12,516 bases of DNA from JAGPUQ01 sp041594335 (GTDB lineage: Bacteria; Pseudomonadota; Gammaproteobacteria; Pseudomonadales; Porticoccaceae), in NCBI GenBank assembly GCA_041594335.1, contig JBFHML010000060.1, positions 1 through 12,516 of the forward strand, in the 5' to 3' direction. The position numbers and the translations under genes were made by a program. This document shows positions 1 to 6,576 of this stretch, piece after piece. Every line of letters begins with the position of its first letter. The stretch's first letter is position 1. The notes below the pieces were generated by a model. The model was not told the DNA's origin and ran no database searches. It was given only the letters and a program-made list of their open reading frames with translations.

Positions 1-216
1 CAACGCTGCCGCGATCCGTCCGGACAGATCGGCTCCGCGATCACCCACTTCACCACGCAGCGCACTGGAGGCCAAGTGATAGCGCCGCCATTTATCGCGC
101 AGCGCCGGGTCTCCTTCGATCAGCGCCAACGTACGGCGCAGCTCAAACTCTCCGGTCTCGCCATCCATGAGCGCGGAAAGCTGGGCATGGGGTTCGGTAG
201 GAACGTCGTCACTCAT
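1..216 (-). CDS. rseA: Anti-sigma-E factor RseA, N-terminal part (cut by window edge)
   Basis: The reverse strand from the ATG at 216 reads 72 codons without a stop and runs off the window at position 1. The visible protein starts MSDDVPTEPHAQLSALMDGE, and the LSALMDGE stretch (residues about 13-20) followed by an acidic/basic helical region is typical of the cytoplasmic sigma-binding domain of RseA. In the known system RseA is a single-pass inner-membrane protein that holds RpoE until envelope stress triggers its proteolysis; the membrane and periplasmic parts lie outside this window. Its place directly downstream of rpoE on the same strand supports the call. The 109-bp gap from the rpoE stop contains a strong hairpin. 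A GAGG lies about 11 nt before the ATG, so ribosome binding looks weak to moderate. Identity rests on the N-terminal domain plus context. Confidence 0.88.
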   Translation of the reverse strand, partial: MSDDVPTEPHAQLSALMDGETGEFELRRTLALIEGDPALRDKWRRYHLASSALRGEVGDRGADLSGRIAAAL

Positions 217-250
217 AGATCGCGAGACCTCATTCACAGATAGTCCAAAT

Positions 251-279
251 CTTGCCCCGTCCCCGGACGGCTCGGCAAG
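251..279 (-). terminator. Stem-loop in the rpoE-rseA intergenic gap (possible attenuator or processing site)
   Basis: On the + strand the order is CTTGCC, CCGTCC, CC, GGACGG, CTC, GGCAAG. This gives two stacked 6-bp arms with a 3-nt bulge on one side and a tight loop. It starts 46 nt after the rpoE stop and ends 34 nt before the rseA start. In the direction of rpoE transcription it is followed only by ATTTGG, not a proper U tract, so full termination is doubtful. A partial terminator or an mRNA-stability hairpin is more likely. The structure is read directly; the function is inferred. Confidence 0.45.
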
Positions 280-325
280 ATCATGCTGGCTGTCTGACCC
301 GGGGAATCATGGAAAGGTTCCGCAC

Positions 326-919
326 TCACCGGCCCGCCTCAAGCAATGCATTGACCCGCACATCAATCGCCTCGCGCGCGCGAAAGATGCGCGACCGCAC
401 CGTGCCCACCGGGCAGCCCATGATATGCGCGATGTCCTCATAGCTCAGGCCCTCCATTTCGCGAAGGGTGATCGCCACGCGCAAGTCCTCCGGCAGATTG
501 GCAATGGCCGCTTCGACCACCGCGCGGAGTTCTTCCTGCTGCGCCAGATTCTCCGGCGTATCGATATCCGTAAGACCTTCATTGCCGATGAAATGTTCGG
601 CATCGTCGAGCTCGACATCATTGGCGGGCGGGCGGCGGCTGCGAGCCACCAGGAAATTCTTGGCGGTATTGACTGCGATGCGATAGAGCCAGGTGTAAAA
701 CTGGCTGTCGCCGCGGAATTTACCCAGCGCACGATAGGCTTTGATGAAAGACTCTTGAACCACATCATCGACTTCGGCGTGATCATGCACGTAACGACCG
801 ACGATGGCGCGCACCCGATGTTGGTACTTCAACACCAGCAAGTCGAACGCCCGCTTGTCACCCTGCTGTACCCGCCGAACGAGTTTGCTGTCCGGCACCG
901 ATTCTTTCGGGGCCCTCAC
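326..919 (-). CDS. rpoE: RNA polymerase sigma-E factor RpoE (ECF sigma factor)
   Basis: This is an ECF sigma factor of about 197 residues, the usual size. The N-terminal half carries sigma region 2 (GDKRAFDLLVLKYQHRV, then DDVVQESFIKAYRAL and FYTWLYRIAVNTAKNFL, which recognises and melts the -10). The C-terminal half carries sigma region 4 with its helix-turn-helix (LPEDLRVAITLREMEGLSYE, then CPVGTVRSRIFRAR). The FDLLVLKYQHR and RIAVNTAKN stretches match the E. coli RpoE/AlgU type closely. In that family it directs RNA polymerase to outer-membrane, chaperone and protease genes under envelope stress and is held by RseA, encoded next. I place the start at the GTG at 919, because a GGAG lies 6 nt upstream (926-929). 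The longer reading from the GTG at 931 adds four residues and has no good ribosome site. No GAACTT/TCTGA-type autoregulatory promoter is visible upstream. Confidence 0.95.
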   Translation of the reverse strand: MRAPKESVPDSKLVRRVQQGDKRAFDLLVLKYQHRVRAIVGRYVHDHAEVDDVVQESFIKAYRALGKFRGDSQFYTWLYRIAVNTAKNFLVARSRRPPANDVELDDAEHFIGNEGLTDIDTPENLAQQEELRAVVEAAIANLPEDLRVAITLREMEGLSYEDIAHIMGCPVGTVRSRIFRAREAIDVRVNALLEAGR

Positions 920-925
920 ATATTG

Positions 926-929
926 CTCC
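926..929 (-). promoter_or_regulatory. Ribosome binding site (GGAG) setting the rpoE start
   Basis: GGAG on the reverse strand is followed by CAATAT and then GTG at 919-917, an ideal 6-nt spacing. The site overlaps the upstream in-frame GTG (931-929), so that codon is an unlikely start. Confidence 0.55.
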
Positions 930-1003
930 ACAGTCTGGCGGGCGAACCTTGCCGTCGGCCGAATCCGCCGCTACGGCCTTCCGGGAAACCTAGCGCGGCG
1001 CTG

Positions 1004-1028
1004 GCCGGTATCCCGGGGCGCTACCGGC
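1004..1028. repeat. Inverted repeat GCCGGTA-N11-TACCGGC between rpoE and nadB
   Basis: GCCGGTA (1004-1010) and TACCGGC (1022-1028) are perfect 7-bp inverted arms separated by 11 nt, so the arm centres are 18 bp apart. The element ends 3 bp before the candidate nadB -10 and covers the predicted rpoE start of transcription, where an operator would be expected. No regulator can be named from the sequence. A GC-rich region can produce such a repeat by chance. Confidence 0.35.
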
Positions 1029-1029
1029 A

Positions 1030-1058
1030 CCTATACTATCATGCGATTGAGGCATCAA
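1030..1058 (-). promoter_or_regulatory. Candidate sigma-70 promoter for rpoE
   Basis: Reading the reverse strand, TTGATG (1058-1053) is followed by exactly 17 nt and TATAGG (1035-1030). Each box matches four of six consensus positions. Transcription would begin near 1023, giving a leader of about 100 nt to the GTG at 919. This is a pattern match only. It overlaps the candidate nadB -10 on the other strand. Confidence 0.35.
1032..1037 (+). promoter_or_regulatory. Candidate -10 box of the nadB promoter (TATACT)
   Basis: TATACT matches five of six positions of the sigma-70 -10 consensus and would start transcription about 28 nt before the nadB ATG. No recognisable -35 lies 16-18 nt upstream (TATCCC region), so the promoter would be weak or activator-dependent. 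It occupies the same bases as the candidate rpoE -10. Confidence 0.35.
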
Positions 1059-1071
1059 AACCTGTCTGCGT

Positions 1072-2694
1072 ATGACGAGAAATTTCTACCATGACGTGCT
1101 CGTCATCGGCAGTGGCGCTGCTGGTATGACACTGGCCCTGCGCTTGGCGGAACACCACAGCGTTGCCCTACTGACCAAGGGCAACCTCCAATCGGGCTCC
1201 ACCTGGAACGCCCAGGGCGGGATTGCCGCAGTATCCGAGCCCAGTGACGACTTCGAGGCCCATATTGCAGACACCCTGATCGCCGGCGCCGGGCTATGCC
1301 ATCGTGACGTCGTCGCATTTGTAGTGGAACGCGGGCCCGAGGCGATCGCCTGGCTAATCGCTCAAGGCGTCGAATTCAGCCGCGATGGAACCGGCGCGTA
1401 CCATTTAACCCGGGAGGGGGGGCACAGCCACCGCCGCATCCTCCATGCCGCAGATGCCACCGGCAGGGCCATCTCCGGCACCTTGGCCGAATGCGTCGAG
1501 GCGCATCCGGGCATCGAAATCTTCCAGCAACATCTGGTGGTGGATCTGACCACCCAGGCGGACGCAGGCTCTCGCCATCTGCGCTGCAACGGCGCCTATG
1601 TATTGGATGCCGCCGCGGGCGAAGTCTGTCTGTTTCAGGCGCGCACTGTGGTCCTGGCTACCGGCGGCGCCAGTAAGTCTTATCTGTACACCACCAACCC
1701 GGATGGCGCTAGCGGCGACGGGATCGCCGTGGCCTGGCGGCGCGGCTGCCGGGTGGCCAACATGGAGTTCAACCAGTTCCACCCCACCTGCCTGTTCCAT
1801 CCAAGTGCCAAGTCCTTCTTGATTTCCGAGGCACTGCGCGGCGAGGGTGCCCAGCTGCAGCTACCGGACGGGACGCGATTCATGCCGGAGTTCCACCCCG
1901 ACGCCGAGCTCGCCCCCCGCGACATCGTGGCCCGCGCCATAGACCACGAAATCAAGCGCCTGGGGGCCGACTGCGTCTACCTGGATATCCGCCACAAGCC
2001 GTTGGCCTTTATCGAAGAACATTTTCCCACGCTGCGCAGCCAATGCCTGTCCTTCGGCATCGACATCGCCCGACAACGCATTCCCGTGGTGCCGGCCGCC
2101 CACTACACTTGCGGCGGAATCATCACGGACACCCGCGGCCGCACCGATCTCAAACACCTCTATGCGGTCGGAGAGTGCGCGTTTACGGGCCTGCACGGCG
2201 CCAACCGGCTGGCGAGCAATTCGCTGTTGGAGTGCGTGGTCTTCGCCGCCGCCGCCGCCGCCGACATCGCCGCGATCCTACCCGAGATCCCGATGCCCAG
2301 CTTCACCAAACCTTGGGACGCCTCACGGGTAACCTCTTCGGATGAAGATGTCGTCATCTCCCACAACTGGGACGAGGTCCGCCGCTTCATGTGGGATTAC
2401 GTCGGCATCGTCCGCACACGCAAACGGCTTGAACGCGCCCAACACCGGGTGCAATTGTTGCAACGGGAAATCCATGAGTACTACAGCAATTACCGGGTGA
2501 GCCGCGATCTGCTGGAGCTACGCAATCTGGCAATGGTGGCGGAGCTGATCATCCGCTCGGCACTATTGCGCAAGGAAAGCCGGGGGCTACACTTCACTCT
2601 CGATCACCCCGAACAATCGGTCATTGCCAAAGACACCATCCTGGTACCGATGAATTTCGCCAATCAGGAATTGATCGTGGACAAGCTCGACTGA
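1072..2694 (+). CDS. nadB: L-aspartate oxidase NadB
   Basis: NadB oxidises L-aspartate to iminoaspartate with FAD, using oxygen or fumarate as acceptor. NadA then condenses the product to quinolinate for NAD synthesis in the cytoplasm. The 540-residue length equals that of E. coli NadB. Visible features are the N-terminal Rossmann FAD motif GSGAAG at residues 13-18, the QGGIAAV segment that follows it, the flavoprotein segment MEFNQFHPT in the middle, HYTCGGI, and the FAD-contacting GANRLASNSLLE segment. A helical C-terminal domain of the succinate dehydrogenase/fumarate reductase flavoprotein type follows. The start at 1072 is the first ATG that keeps the FAD fold intact; I see no clear Shine-Dalgarno. 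It is divergent from rpoE, a known gammaproteobacterial arrangement, and nadA is not in the window. The gene ends 7 bp from the convergent ygfX stop. Confidence 0.97.
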   Translation: MTRNFYHDVLVIGSGAAGMTLALRLAEHHSVALLTKGNLQSGSTWNAQGGIAAVSEPSDDFEAHIADTLIAGAGLCHRDVVAFVVERGPEAIAWLIAQGVEFSRDGTGAYHLTREGGHSHRRILHAADATGRAISGTLAECVEAHPGIEIFQQHLVVDLTTQADAGSRHLRCNGAYVLDAAAGEVCLFQARTVVLATGGASKSYLYTTNPDGASGDGIAVAWRRGCRVANMEFNQFHPTCLFHPSAKSFLISEALRGEGAQLQLPDGTRFMPEFHPDAELAPRDIVARAIDHEIKRLGADCVYLDIRHKPLAFIEEHFPTLRSQCLSFGIDIARQRIPVVPAAHYTCGGIITDTRGRTDLKHLYAVGECAFTGLHGANRLASNSLLECVVFAAAAAADIAAILPEIPMPSFTKPWDASRVTSSDEDVVISHNWDEVRRFMWDYVGIVRTRKRLERAQHRVQLLQREIHEYYSNYRVSRDLLELRNLAMVAELIIRSALLRKESRGLHFTLDHPEQSVIAKDTILVPMNFANQELIVDKLD

Positions 2695-2702
2695 GTCGAG
2701 CT
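2684..2702. terminator. Palindrome joining the nadB and ygfX stop codons (possible two-way terminator)
   Basis: AGCTCGAC-TGA-GTCGAGCT is a perfect 8-bp inverted repeat whose 3-nt loop is the nadB stop codon. Its last base is also the final base of the convergent ygfX stop codon. It is placed where a bidirectional terminator would act. However, neither side has a T-rich tract (CAAGGCAA on the right, TTGTCC on the reverse-strand side), so intrinsic termination is uncertain. Confidence 0.35.
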
Positions 2703-3097
2703 CAAGGCAAAGCACCGCACCGCGCGGCAACCAACAATTCCCGAAAGCGCTCTGGCGGCACCGCATCGGCAAATACCGGCACACAACGCCTGTGGACTCC
2801 ATGCCCAAATGCCAACACCACCAGCAACGGAGATAAGAACACTACGCGGCAATCCGGCACTGGCCGGCGGCCTTGGCCGTCGCGCAACCACCAGTGCCCC
2901 CCTTGGACGACCAGAGCGACCCGCGGGCGACGGGCCGCCACCGCCGCTTCCAGCGCCAAGGCCAATACCAACACCAAGCGCGCTCCGAAAGAGAGCTCTG
3001 CGGCCATCACGGCCACCAATAAGACAGTGAGCATAGCGAAGCGCAGCTGCAAACCAAGGCGCGATCGCCCCGGCGTTACTTCAAGCTCCTCGGCCAT
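2702..3097 (-). CDS. ygfX: YgfX-type small inner-membrane protein (CptA family)
   Basis: The 131-residue protein has two adjacent hydrophobic stretches at about residues 19-36 and 38-56, predicted to form a membrane hairpin. A more polar C-terminal part follows, with GGHWWLRDG and an ending of the form PPERFRELLVAAR typical of YgfX proteins. Family knowledge: E. coli YgfX is encoded with SdhE. It was described as toxin CptA of a toxin-antitoxin pair acting on cytoskeletal proteins, but that role is disputed, so I do not call it a toxin. Its start overlaps the sdhE 3' end by 17 bp, indicating translational coupling; the gene's own ribosome site is poor. The identification rests on size, topology and strict linkage to sdhE, as family sequence conservation is low. 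It ends tail to tail with nadB. Confidence 0.8.
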   Translation of the reverse strand: MAEELEVTPGRSRLGLQLRFAMLTVLLVAVMAAELSFGARLVLVLALALEAAVAARRPRVALVVQGGHWWLRDGQGRRPVPDCRVVFLSPLLVVLAFGHGVHRRCVPVFADAVPPERFRELLVAARCGALP

Positions 3098-3320
3098 CGC
3101 GGATCAATTGCACCAGTGCCTGCAGTTCCGAATCTGGGGCCTGCGCATGACCCAGCAACCACGCAAACAAGTCCTGATCCTCGCAGCCTAACAGCCGTTC
3201 GAAGACCTTCTGCTGCTCCGAAGCCAATGCCGGGTACTGTTGATCGAGAAAGGTCTCGAGCAACAAATCGAGCTCGAGCATACCGCGACGCGCGGCCCAG
3301 CGTAGGCGGTTGAGGTCCAT
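3081..3320 (-). CDS. sdhE: FAD assembly factor SdhE (YgfY)
   Basis: SdhE promotes covalent attachment of FAD to succinate dehydrogenase and fumarate reductase flavoprotein subunits in the cytoplasm. The 79-residue protein begins MDLNRLRWAARRGMLELD and contains the family RGxxE motif at R12, G13 and E16, the patch that contacts the flavoprotein. The helical remainder (LLGCEDQDLFAWLLGH) follows the YgfY pattern. I choose the ATG at 3320 because it aligns with known SdhE starts. An in-frame GTG at 3347 would add nine residues, but it coincides with the start of transcription predicted from a perfect TATAAT just upstream, so it probably lies at the extreme 5' end of the mRNA. The gene overlaps ygfX, is divergent from ygfZ as in enteric bacteria, and is close to nadB, which encodes a related flavoprotein. 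Confidence 0.93.
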   Translation of the reverse strand: MDLNRLRWAARRGMLELDLLLETFLDQQYPALASEQQKVFERLLGCEDQDLFAWLLGHAQAPDSELQALVQLIRDGRGA

Positions 3321-3352
3321 GAAACTGTTCTCGCTGACAACGGTCACTTCGC

Positions 3353-3358
3353 ATTATA
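3353..3358 (-). promoter_or_regulatory. -10 box (TATAAT) of the sdhE-ygfX promoter
   Basis: An exact TATAAT on the reverse strand places the start of transcription near 3346, about 26 nt before the sdhE ATG. The -35 position reads CTGGGG or similar, which is poor. The box also argues against the upstream GTG start for sdhE. Confidence 0.5.
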
Positions 3359-3419
3359 GGCGCTGTAGATTGCTGCCCCAGGGCTTGGTTACACTCCCTG
3401 CCCATCCGGAGGTCCAGAC

Positions 3420-4424
3420 GTGGAAGATTGGTCGCAATTTCTCGATTCCCTCGGCGCCCGAACAATGGCGGGACAGGTGGCATCCTTTGGCGAAACGCCG
3501 GCCAGCTATCCGGCGTTATTGGAGCGCGACACCCTGTGCCCGTTGCACCAGCTCGGTCTTCTGGAAGTCACGGGGCCACAAAGTCGCGCTTTCCTGCAGG
3601 GGCAGACTACTGCCGACTTTGCGGCATCCGACGCAGCCCTCCGCGGCGCGTGCTGCACTCCCCAAGGCCGGGTATTCACGGTGTTCACCGCGCTGCCCAC
3701 CCCGCGCGGATACCTGTTGCTCATGCCCAGAGCGCTCATTGAACCCAGCTGCGAGGCACTCTCTCGTTACGCGGCCCTGTCGCGGGTTGGACTGGATGAC
3801 GTCAGCGCCGATTATCGGATTCTCGGCCTAGCCGGACCAGGAAGCTCGGCCATCCTGGCGCAGACAGGATTCTCCGACGCACAGGACACCGATGTCGGCC
3901 GCGTAGTGCCCGAGGAGGCGCACCGATACCTGCTCTTGGTTCCCGCGACCGAGGCGCCGGCCTGCTGGCGCAACCTGGCCGCACATGCGCAGCCCGTGGG
4001 AGACCCCCTGTGGGAGCTCGCCAACATCCGTGCCGGCATCGCCACCCTCACGCCAGAAACCCGCGACCAGTTTCTACCGCAAATGCTCAACCTCCACCTG
4101 CACCATGCGGTGAGCTTCACCAAGGGGTGTTATACGGGGCAGGAGGTGGTGGCGAGAAGCCAGTACCGCGGCAAGCTCAAACGGCACCTGCAGCGGCTGG
4201 CGATCGCCTCCGACAAGCCTCCGCGCCCGGGCACCGAAATCCACCGGCCAGATTCCGGTCAATCCACCGGGACCATCGTCTCCTGCGTCGCCACCGGGTC
4301 AGACCGCTGTGAAGCCTTAGCGGTGCTTCGCGATGGCGGCGAAGCCCACCGCGCGCTCGACTTCGGCAGTGGTCCCGTACCCATCGAGGTACTGCCGCTG
4401 CCCACCTCAGCGACCGATCGATGA
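3420..4424 (+). CDS. ygfZ: YgfZ, folate-binding Fe-S cluster protein of the GcvT-like family
   Basis: YgfZ is a tetrahydrofolate-dependent protein needed for assembly or repair of certain Fe-S enzymes, including the tRNA thiomethylase MiaB; it resembles the aminomethyltransferase GcvT. The diagnostic motif KGCYTGQE is present at residues 235-242 with the key cysteine at C237. It is preceded by FLPQMLNL and followed by RGKLKRHL, all typical of the family. The length of 334 residues is within range. The start is GTG at 3420, supported by a strong GGAGGT at 3408-3413 with a 6-nt spacer. It is divergent from sdhE, so two maturation factors for redox enzymes share one control region of about 100 bp. 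Its stop overlaps the next gene's start as ATGA, indicating an operon. Confidence 0.95.
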   Translation: MEDWSQFLDSLGARTMAGQVASFGETPASYPALLERDTLCPLHQLGLLEVTGPQSRAFLQGQTTADFAASDAALRGACCTPQGRVFTVFTALPTPRGYLLLMPRALIEPSCEALSRYAALSRVGLDDVSADYRILGLAGPGSSAILAQTGFSDAQDTDVGRVVPEEAHRYLLLVPATEAPACWRNLAAHAQPVGDPLWELANIRAGIATLTPETRDQFLPQMLNLHLHHAVSFTKGCYTGQEVVARSQYRGKLKRHLQRLAIASDKPPRPGTEIHRPDSGQSTGTIVSCVATGSDRCEALAVLRDGGEAHRALDFGSGPVPIEVLPLPTSATDR

Positions 4425-4891
4425 CCGCCTGGATTACCGAGAACCAGGCGCTGGTCGGCTGGCTGACCTTCGCGTCGCTGGCCACCTTCGTGATCAGCAT
4501 CGCCGTACTCCCCTTTCTCGTAGCGCGCATTCCGGCAGATTATTTTGCCTATTCAAAGCGCCATGCCACGCCGTTCAAAGAACACCGCCCAGCAATCCGG
4601 CTGGCGCTACTGATCGGCAAGAACTTGTTGGGGACGGTATTACTCGCGGGCGGCCTGATTATGCTGTTCGTACCCGGCCAAGGGCTGCTCACCATGGCCA
4701 TGGGTGCCTTATTGCTCGATTATCCAGGCAAATTCGCATTGGAACGGCGCATCGCACGCCAGCGCTCCGTGTTATCTGGGCTCAACTGGCTGCGCGCCCG
4801 AGCCGGCGCGCCGCCCTTGGTACTGGACGAGGGTGAAGATGCCCACCCAGCATCAGACGCCGCTCAATCCGACAACAATTCGACCCGGTAG
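4421..4891 (+). CDS. Small PGPGW-type membrane protein of unknown function
   Basis: The 156-residue protein has hydrophobic stretches at about residues 11-36 and 61-83, followed by VPGQGLLTM (84-92) and DYPGK. The arrangement of a transmembrane helix, a P-G-x-G turn and a second short hydrophobic stretch is that of the PGPGW family of putative inner-membrane proteins; here the third motif residue is Q instead of P. The C-terminus is charged, low in complexity and probably cytoplasmic. No function is established for the family. The ATG overlaps the ygfZ stop (ATGA), so it is translated with ygfZ. Its last 28 bp overlap the convergent gloA 3' end. Membrane location is a confident prediction; the family assignment is moderately confident. 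Confidence 0.75.
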   Translation: MTAWITENQALVGWLTFASLATFVISIAVLPFLVARIPADYFAYSKRHATPFKEHRPAIRLALLIGKNLLGTVLLAGGLIMLFVPGQGLLTMAMGALLLDYPGKFALERRIARQRSVLSGLNWLRARAGAPPLVLDEGEDAHPASDAAQSDNNSTR

Positions 4892-5244
4892 CCGTCCGGA
4901 TCCTCGACGAAGGCGAGCACGGTAGTGCCGTGTTGCATCGGACCCGGTTCGCGCACCACCTTGCCACCCCCGGCGGCAATGCGTTCACAAGCGGCGTAAA
5001 CATCGTCTACGCCAATGGCGATGTGGCCATACGCGGTCCCCAAGTCGTAGGCGCTGGTATCCCAGTTGTGGGTGAGCTCCAGCACCGTATGCTCCGACTC
5101 CGGCCCGTAACCGAGAAACGCCAGGGTGAAACGGCCGCCGGGGAAATCCTTGCGCCGCAGTAGCTGCATGCCCAACAGTTCGGTATAAAACGCTATCGAG
5201 CGGTCCAGGTCACCGACTCGCAGCATGGTATGCAATAATCTCAT
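4864..5244 (-). CDS. gloA: Lactoylglutathione lyase (glyoxalase I)
   Basis: Glyoxalase I isomerises the hemithioacetal of methylglyoxal and glutathione to S-lactoylglutathione, the first step of methylglyoxal detoxification in the cytosol. The 126-residue protein has the paired beta-alpha-beta-beta-beta modules of the vicinal oxygen chelate fold. All four metal ligands occur at the same numbers as in the Ni-dependent E. coli enzyme: H5, E56, H74 and E122. The short form and the segment ending EDPDGYRVELL suggest the Ni/Co class rather than the Zn class. The ATG at 5244 has GGAGAG 8 nt upstream. The gene follows argG by 33 bp on the same strand and is probably cotranscribed with it. Its 3' end overlaps the convergent membrane-protein gene by 28 bp. 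Confidence 0.95.
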   Translation of the reverse strand: MRLLHTMLRVGDLDRSIAFYTELLGMQLLRRKDFPGGRFTLAFLGYGPESEHTVLELTHNWDTSAYDLGTAYGHIAIGVDDVYAACERIAAGGGKVVREPGPMQHGTTVLAFVEDPDGYRVELLSD

Positions 5245-5277
5245 CGGTTTTGCTCTCCAGCCATTGGCGTCTTTATT

Positions 5278-6498
5278 TCAGCGCAGCGACCGACCGCGAT
5301 TGGCGGCGATCCGCAGCCGTAACGCGTTGAGTTTAATAAACCCTTCGGCATCCTGCTGGTTATAGGCGCCGGCGTCTTCCTCAAAAGTGGCGATGCGATC
5401 ATCGAACAAACTGTCGTCAGAACGCCGGCCCACGACGATCACATTTCCTTTGTAGAGCTTGAGCCGCACCACGCCGTTTACCGCAGCCTGCGATTCGTCG
5501 ATCATCGCCTGTAGCAGCTTGCGCTCCGGGCTCCACCAGTACCCGTTGTAGATCAATTCGGCGTACTTGGGCATCAGACCATCTTTGAGATGGGCCACCT
5601 CGCGGTCTAGGCAGATCGACTCGATCGCACGATGCGCCCGGAGCATCACGGTGCCGCCCGGGGTCTCGTAGCAGCCACGGGATTTCATGCCGACGTAGCG
5701 GTTCTCCACGATGTCCAACCGCCCGATACCGTTGTCGCCACCGAGCTGATTGAGTCTCGCCAATACCTCATGGGGGCGCATCGGCTCGCCGTCAATCGCG
5801 ACGATGTCGCCTCGCGCATAGGTCAGCTCGACGTAAGTGGGCGCGTCCGGCGCCCGCTCGGGGCTCACGGACCAGCGCCACATGTCTTCTTCGGCCTCCG
5901 TCCAAGGATCTTCCAACACACCGCCCTCGTAGGAAATATGCAGCAGGTTGGCGTCCATGGAATACGGAGACTTCTTGCCAGCCTTGGCAAAATCAACCGG
6001 AATTTCATGCTTGGCAGCGTAGTCCATCAAGGTCTCTCGAGAGCTCAGCTGCCACTCCCGCCAGGGCGCGATGACCTTGATACCGGGCTTGAGGGCATAC
6101 GCGCCCAGCTCAAACCGCACCTGGTCGTTACCTTTGCCCGTGGCGCCATGCGAGATGGCGTCAGCCCCGGTTTCCTCCGCGATCTCCACCAGACGCTTGG
6201 CAATCAATGGGCGCGCGATCGAGGTGCCGAGCAGATATTCCCCCTCGTAAATGGTATTGGCACGGAACATCGGAAACACGAAATCCCGAGCAAATTCCTC
6301 GCGTAAATCTTCGATGTAAACCTGTTGGACACCCATGGCCTGAGCCTTGGCGCGGGCCGGCTCGACTTCTTCACCCTGACCGATATCTGCGGTGAAGGTA
6401 ACCACCTCGCACGCATAGGTCTCCTGCAACCAACGCACGATCACCGAAGTATCCAACCCACCGGAATAGGCAAGCACCACTTTCTTGATATCGGACAC
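5278..6498 (-). CDS. argG: Argininosuccinate synthase ArgG
   Basis: ArgG joins citrulline and aspartate with ATP to give argininosuccinate, the penultimate step of arginine synthesis. The ATP pyrophosphatase P-loop AYSGGLDTS lies at residues 10-18, and the conserved SHGATGKGNDQVRFE lies at 116-130. Its 406-residue length fits the common short bacterial class rather than the longer E. coli form. The start is GTG at 6498, with GGAG at 6505-6508 and a 6-nt spacer. It leads a probable argG-gloA unit and is divergent from the regB-like gene across 186 bp that contain a palindromic element. No other arginine gene is in the window. Confidence 0.97.
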   Translation of the reverse strand: MSDIKKVVLAYSGGLDTSVIVRWLQETYACEVVTFTADIGQGEEVEPARAKAQAMGVQQVYIEDLREEFARDFVFPMFRANTIYEGEYLLGTSIARPLIAKRLVEIAEETGADAISHGATGKGNDQVRFELGAYALKPGIKVIAPWREWQLSSRETLMDYAAKHEIPVDFAKAGKKSPYSMDANLLHISYEGGVLEDPWTEAEEDMWRWSVSPERAPDAPTYVELTYARGDIVAIDGEPMRPHEVLARLNQLGGDNGIGRLDIVENRYVGMKSRGCYETPGGTVMLRAHRAIESICLDREVAHLKDGLMPKYAELIYNGYWWSPERKLLQAMIDESQAAVNGVVRLKLYKGNVIVVGRRSDDSLFDDRIATFEEDAGAYNQQDAEGFIKLNALRLRIAANRGRSLR

Positions 6499-6533
6499 AG
6501 CGTTCTCCGCAGGCTCGAGAGGGAAGGACGCGG

Positions 6534-6539
6534 ATTTTA
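6534..6539 (-). promoter_or_regulatory. Candidate -10 box of the argG promoter (TAAAAT)
   Basis: TAAAAT on the reverse strand matches five of six consensus positions and puts the start of transcription near 6527, about 28 nt before the argG GTG. The -35 position (GTGCAG) is poor. The palindromic element at 6577-6601 would be centred roughly 60 bp upstream of that start. Confidence 0.38.
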
Positions 6540-6576
6540 ACCGTCGCAGCGCCCGGCTGCACGGCTACAGCCCTAG

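Noticed and set aside
943..949. GAACCTT as a sigma-E -35 box on the + strand
   Set aside because: It carries an inserted C relative to GAACTT and no TCTGA-like -10 lies at the right distance.
167..1075. 302-codon open frame on the + strand opposite rpoE
   Set aside because: It is the antisense shadow of a clear RpoE gene in GC-rich DNA; its translation shows no recognisable domain and it runs into the nadB start.
2702..3320. sdhE-ygfX as a CptBA toxin-antitoxin system
   Set aside because: Older annotations use this label, but SdhE has an established role in flavinylation and the RGxxE motif is intact; nothing in the sequence requires a toxin role.
5632..6306. 224-codon open frame on the + strand inside argG
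   Set aside because: It is antisense to the conserved ArgG coding sequence, with no domain signal and no ribosome site of note.
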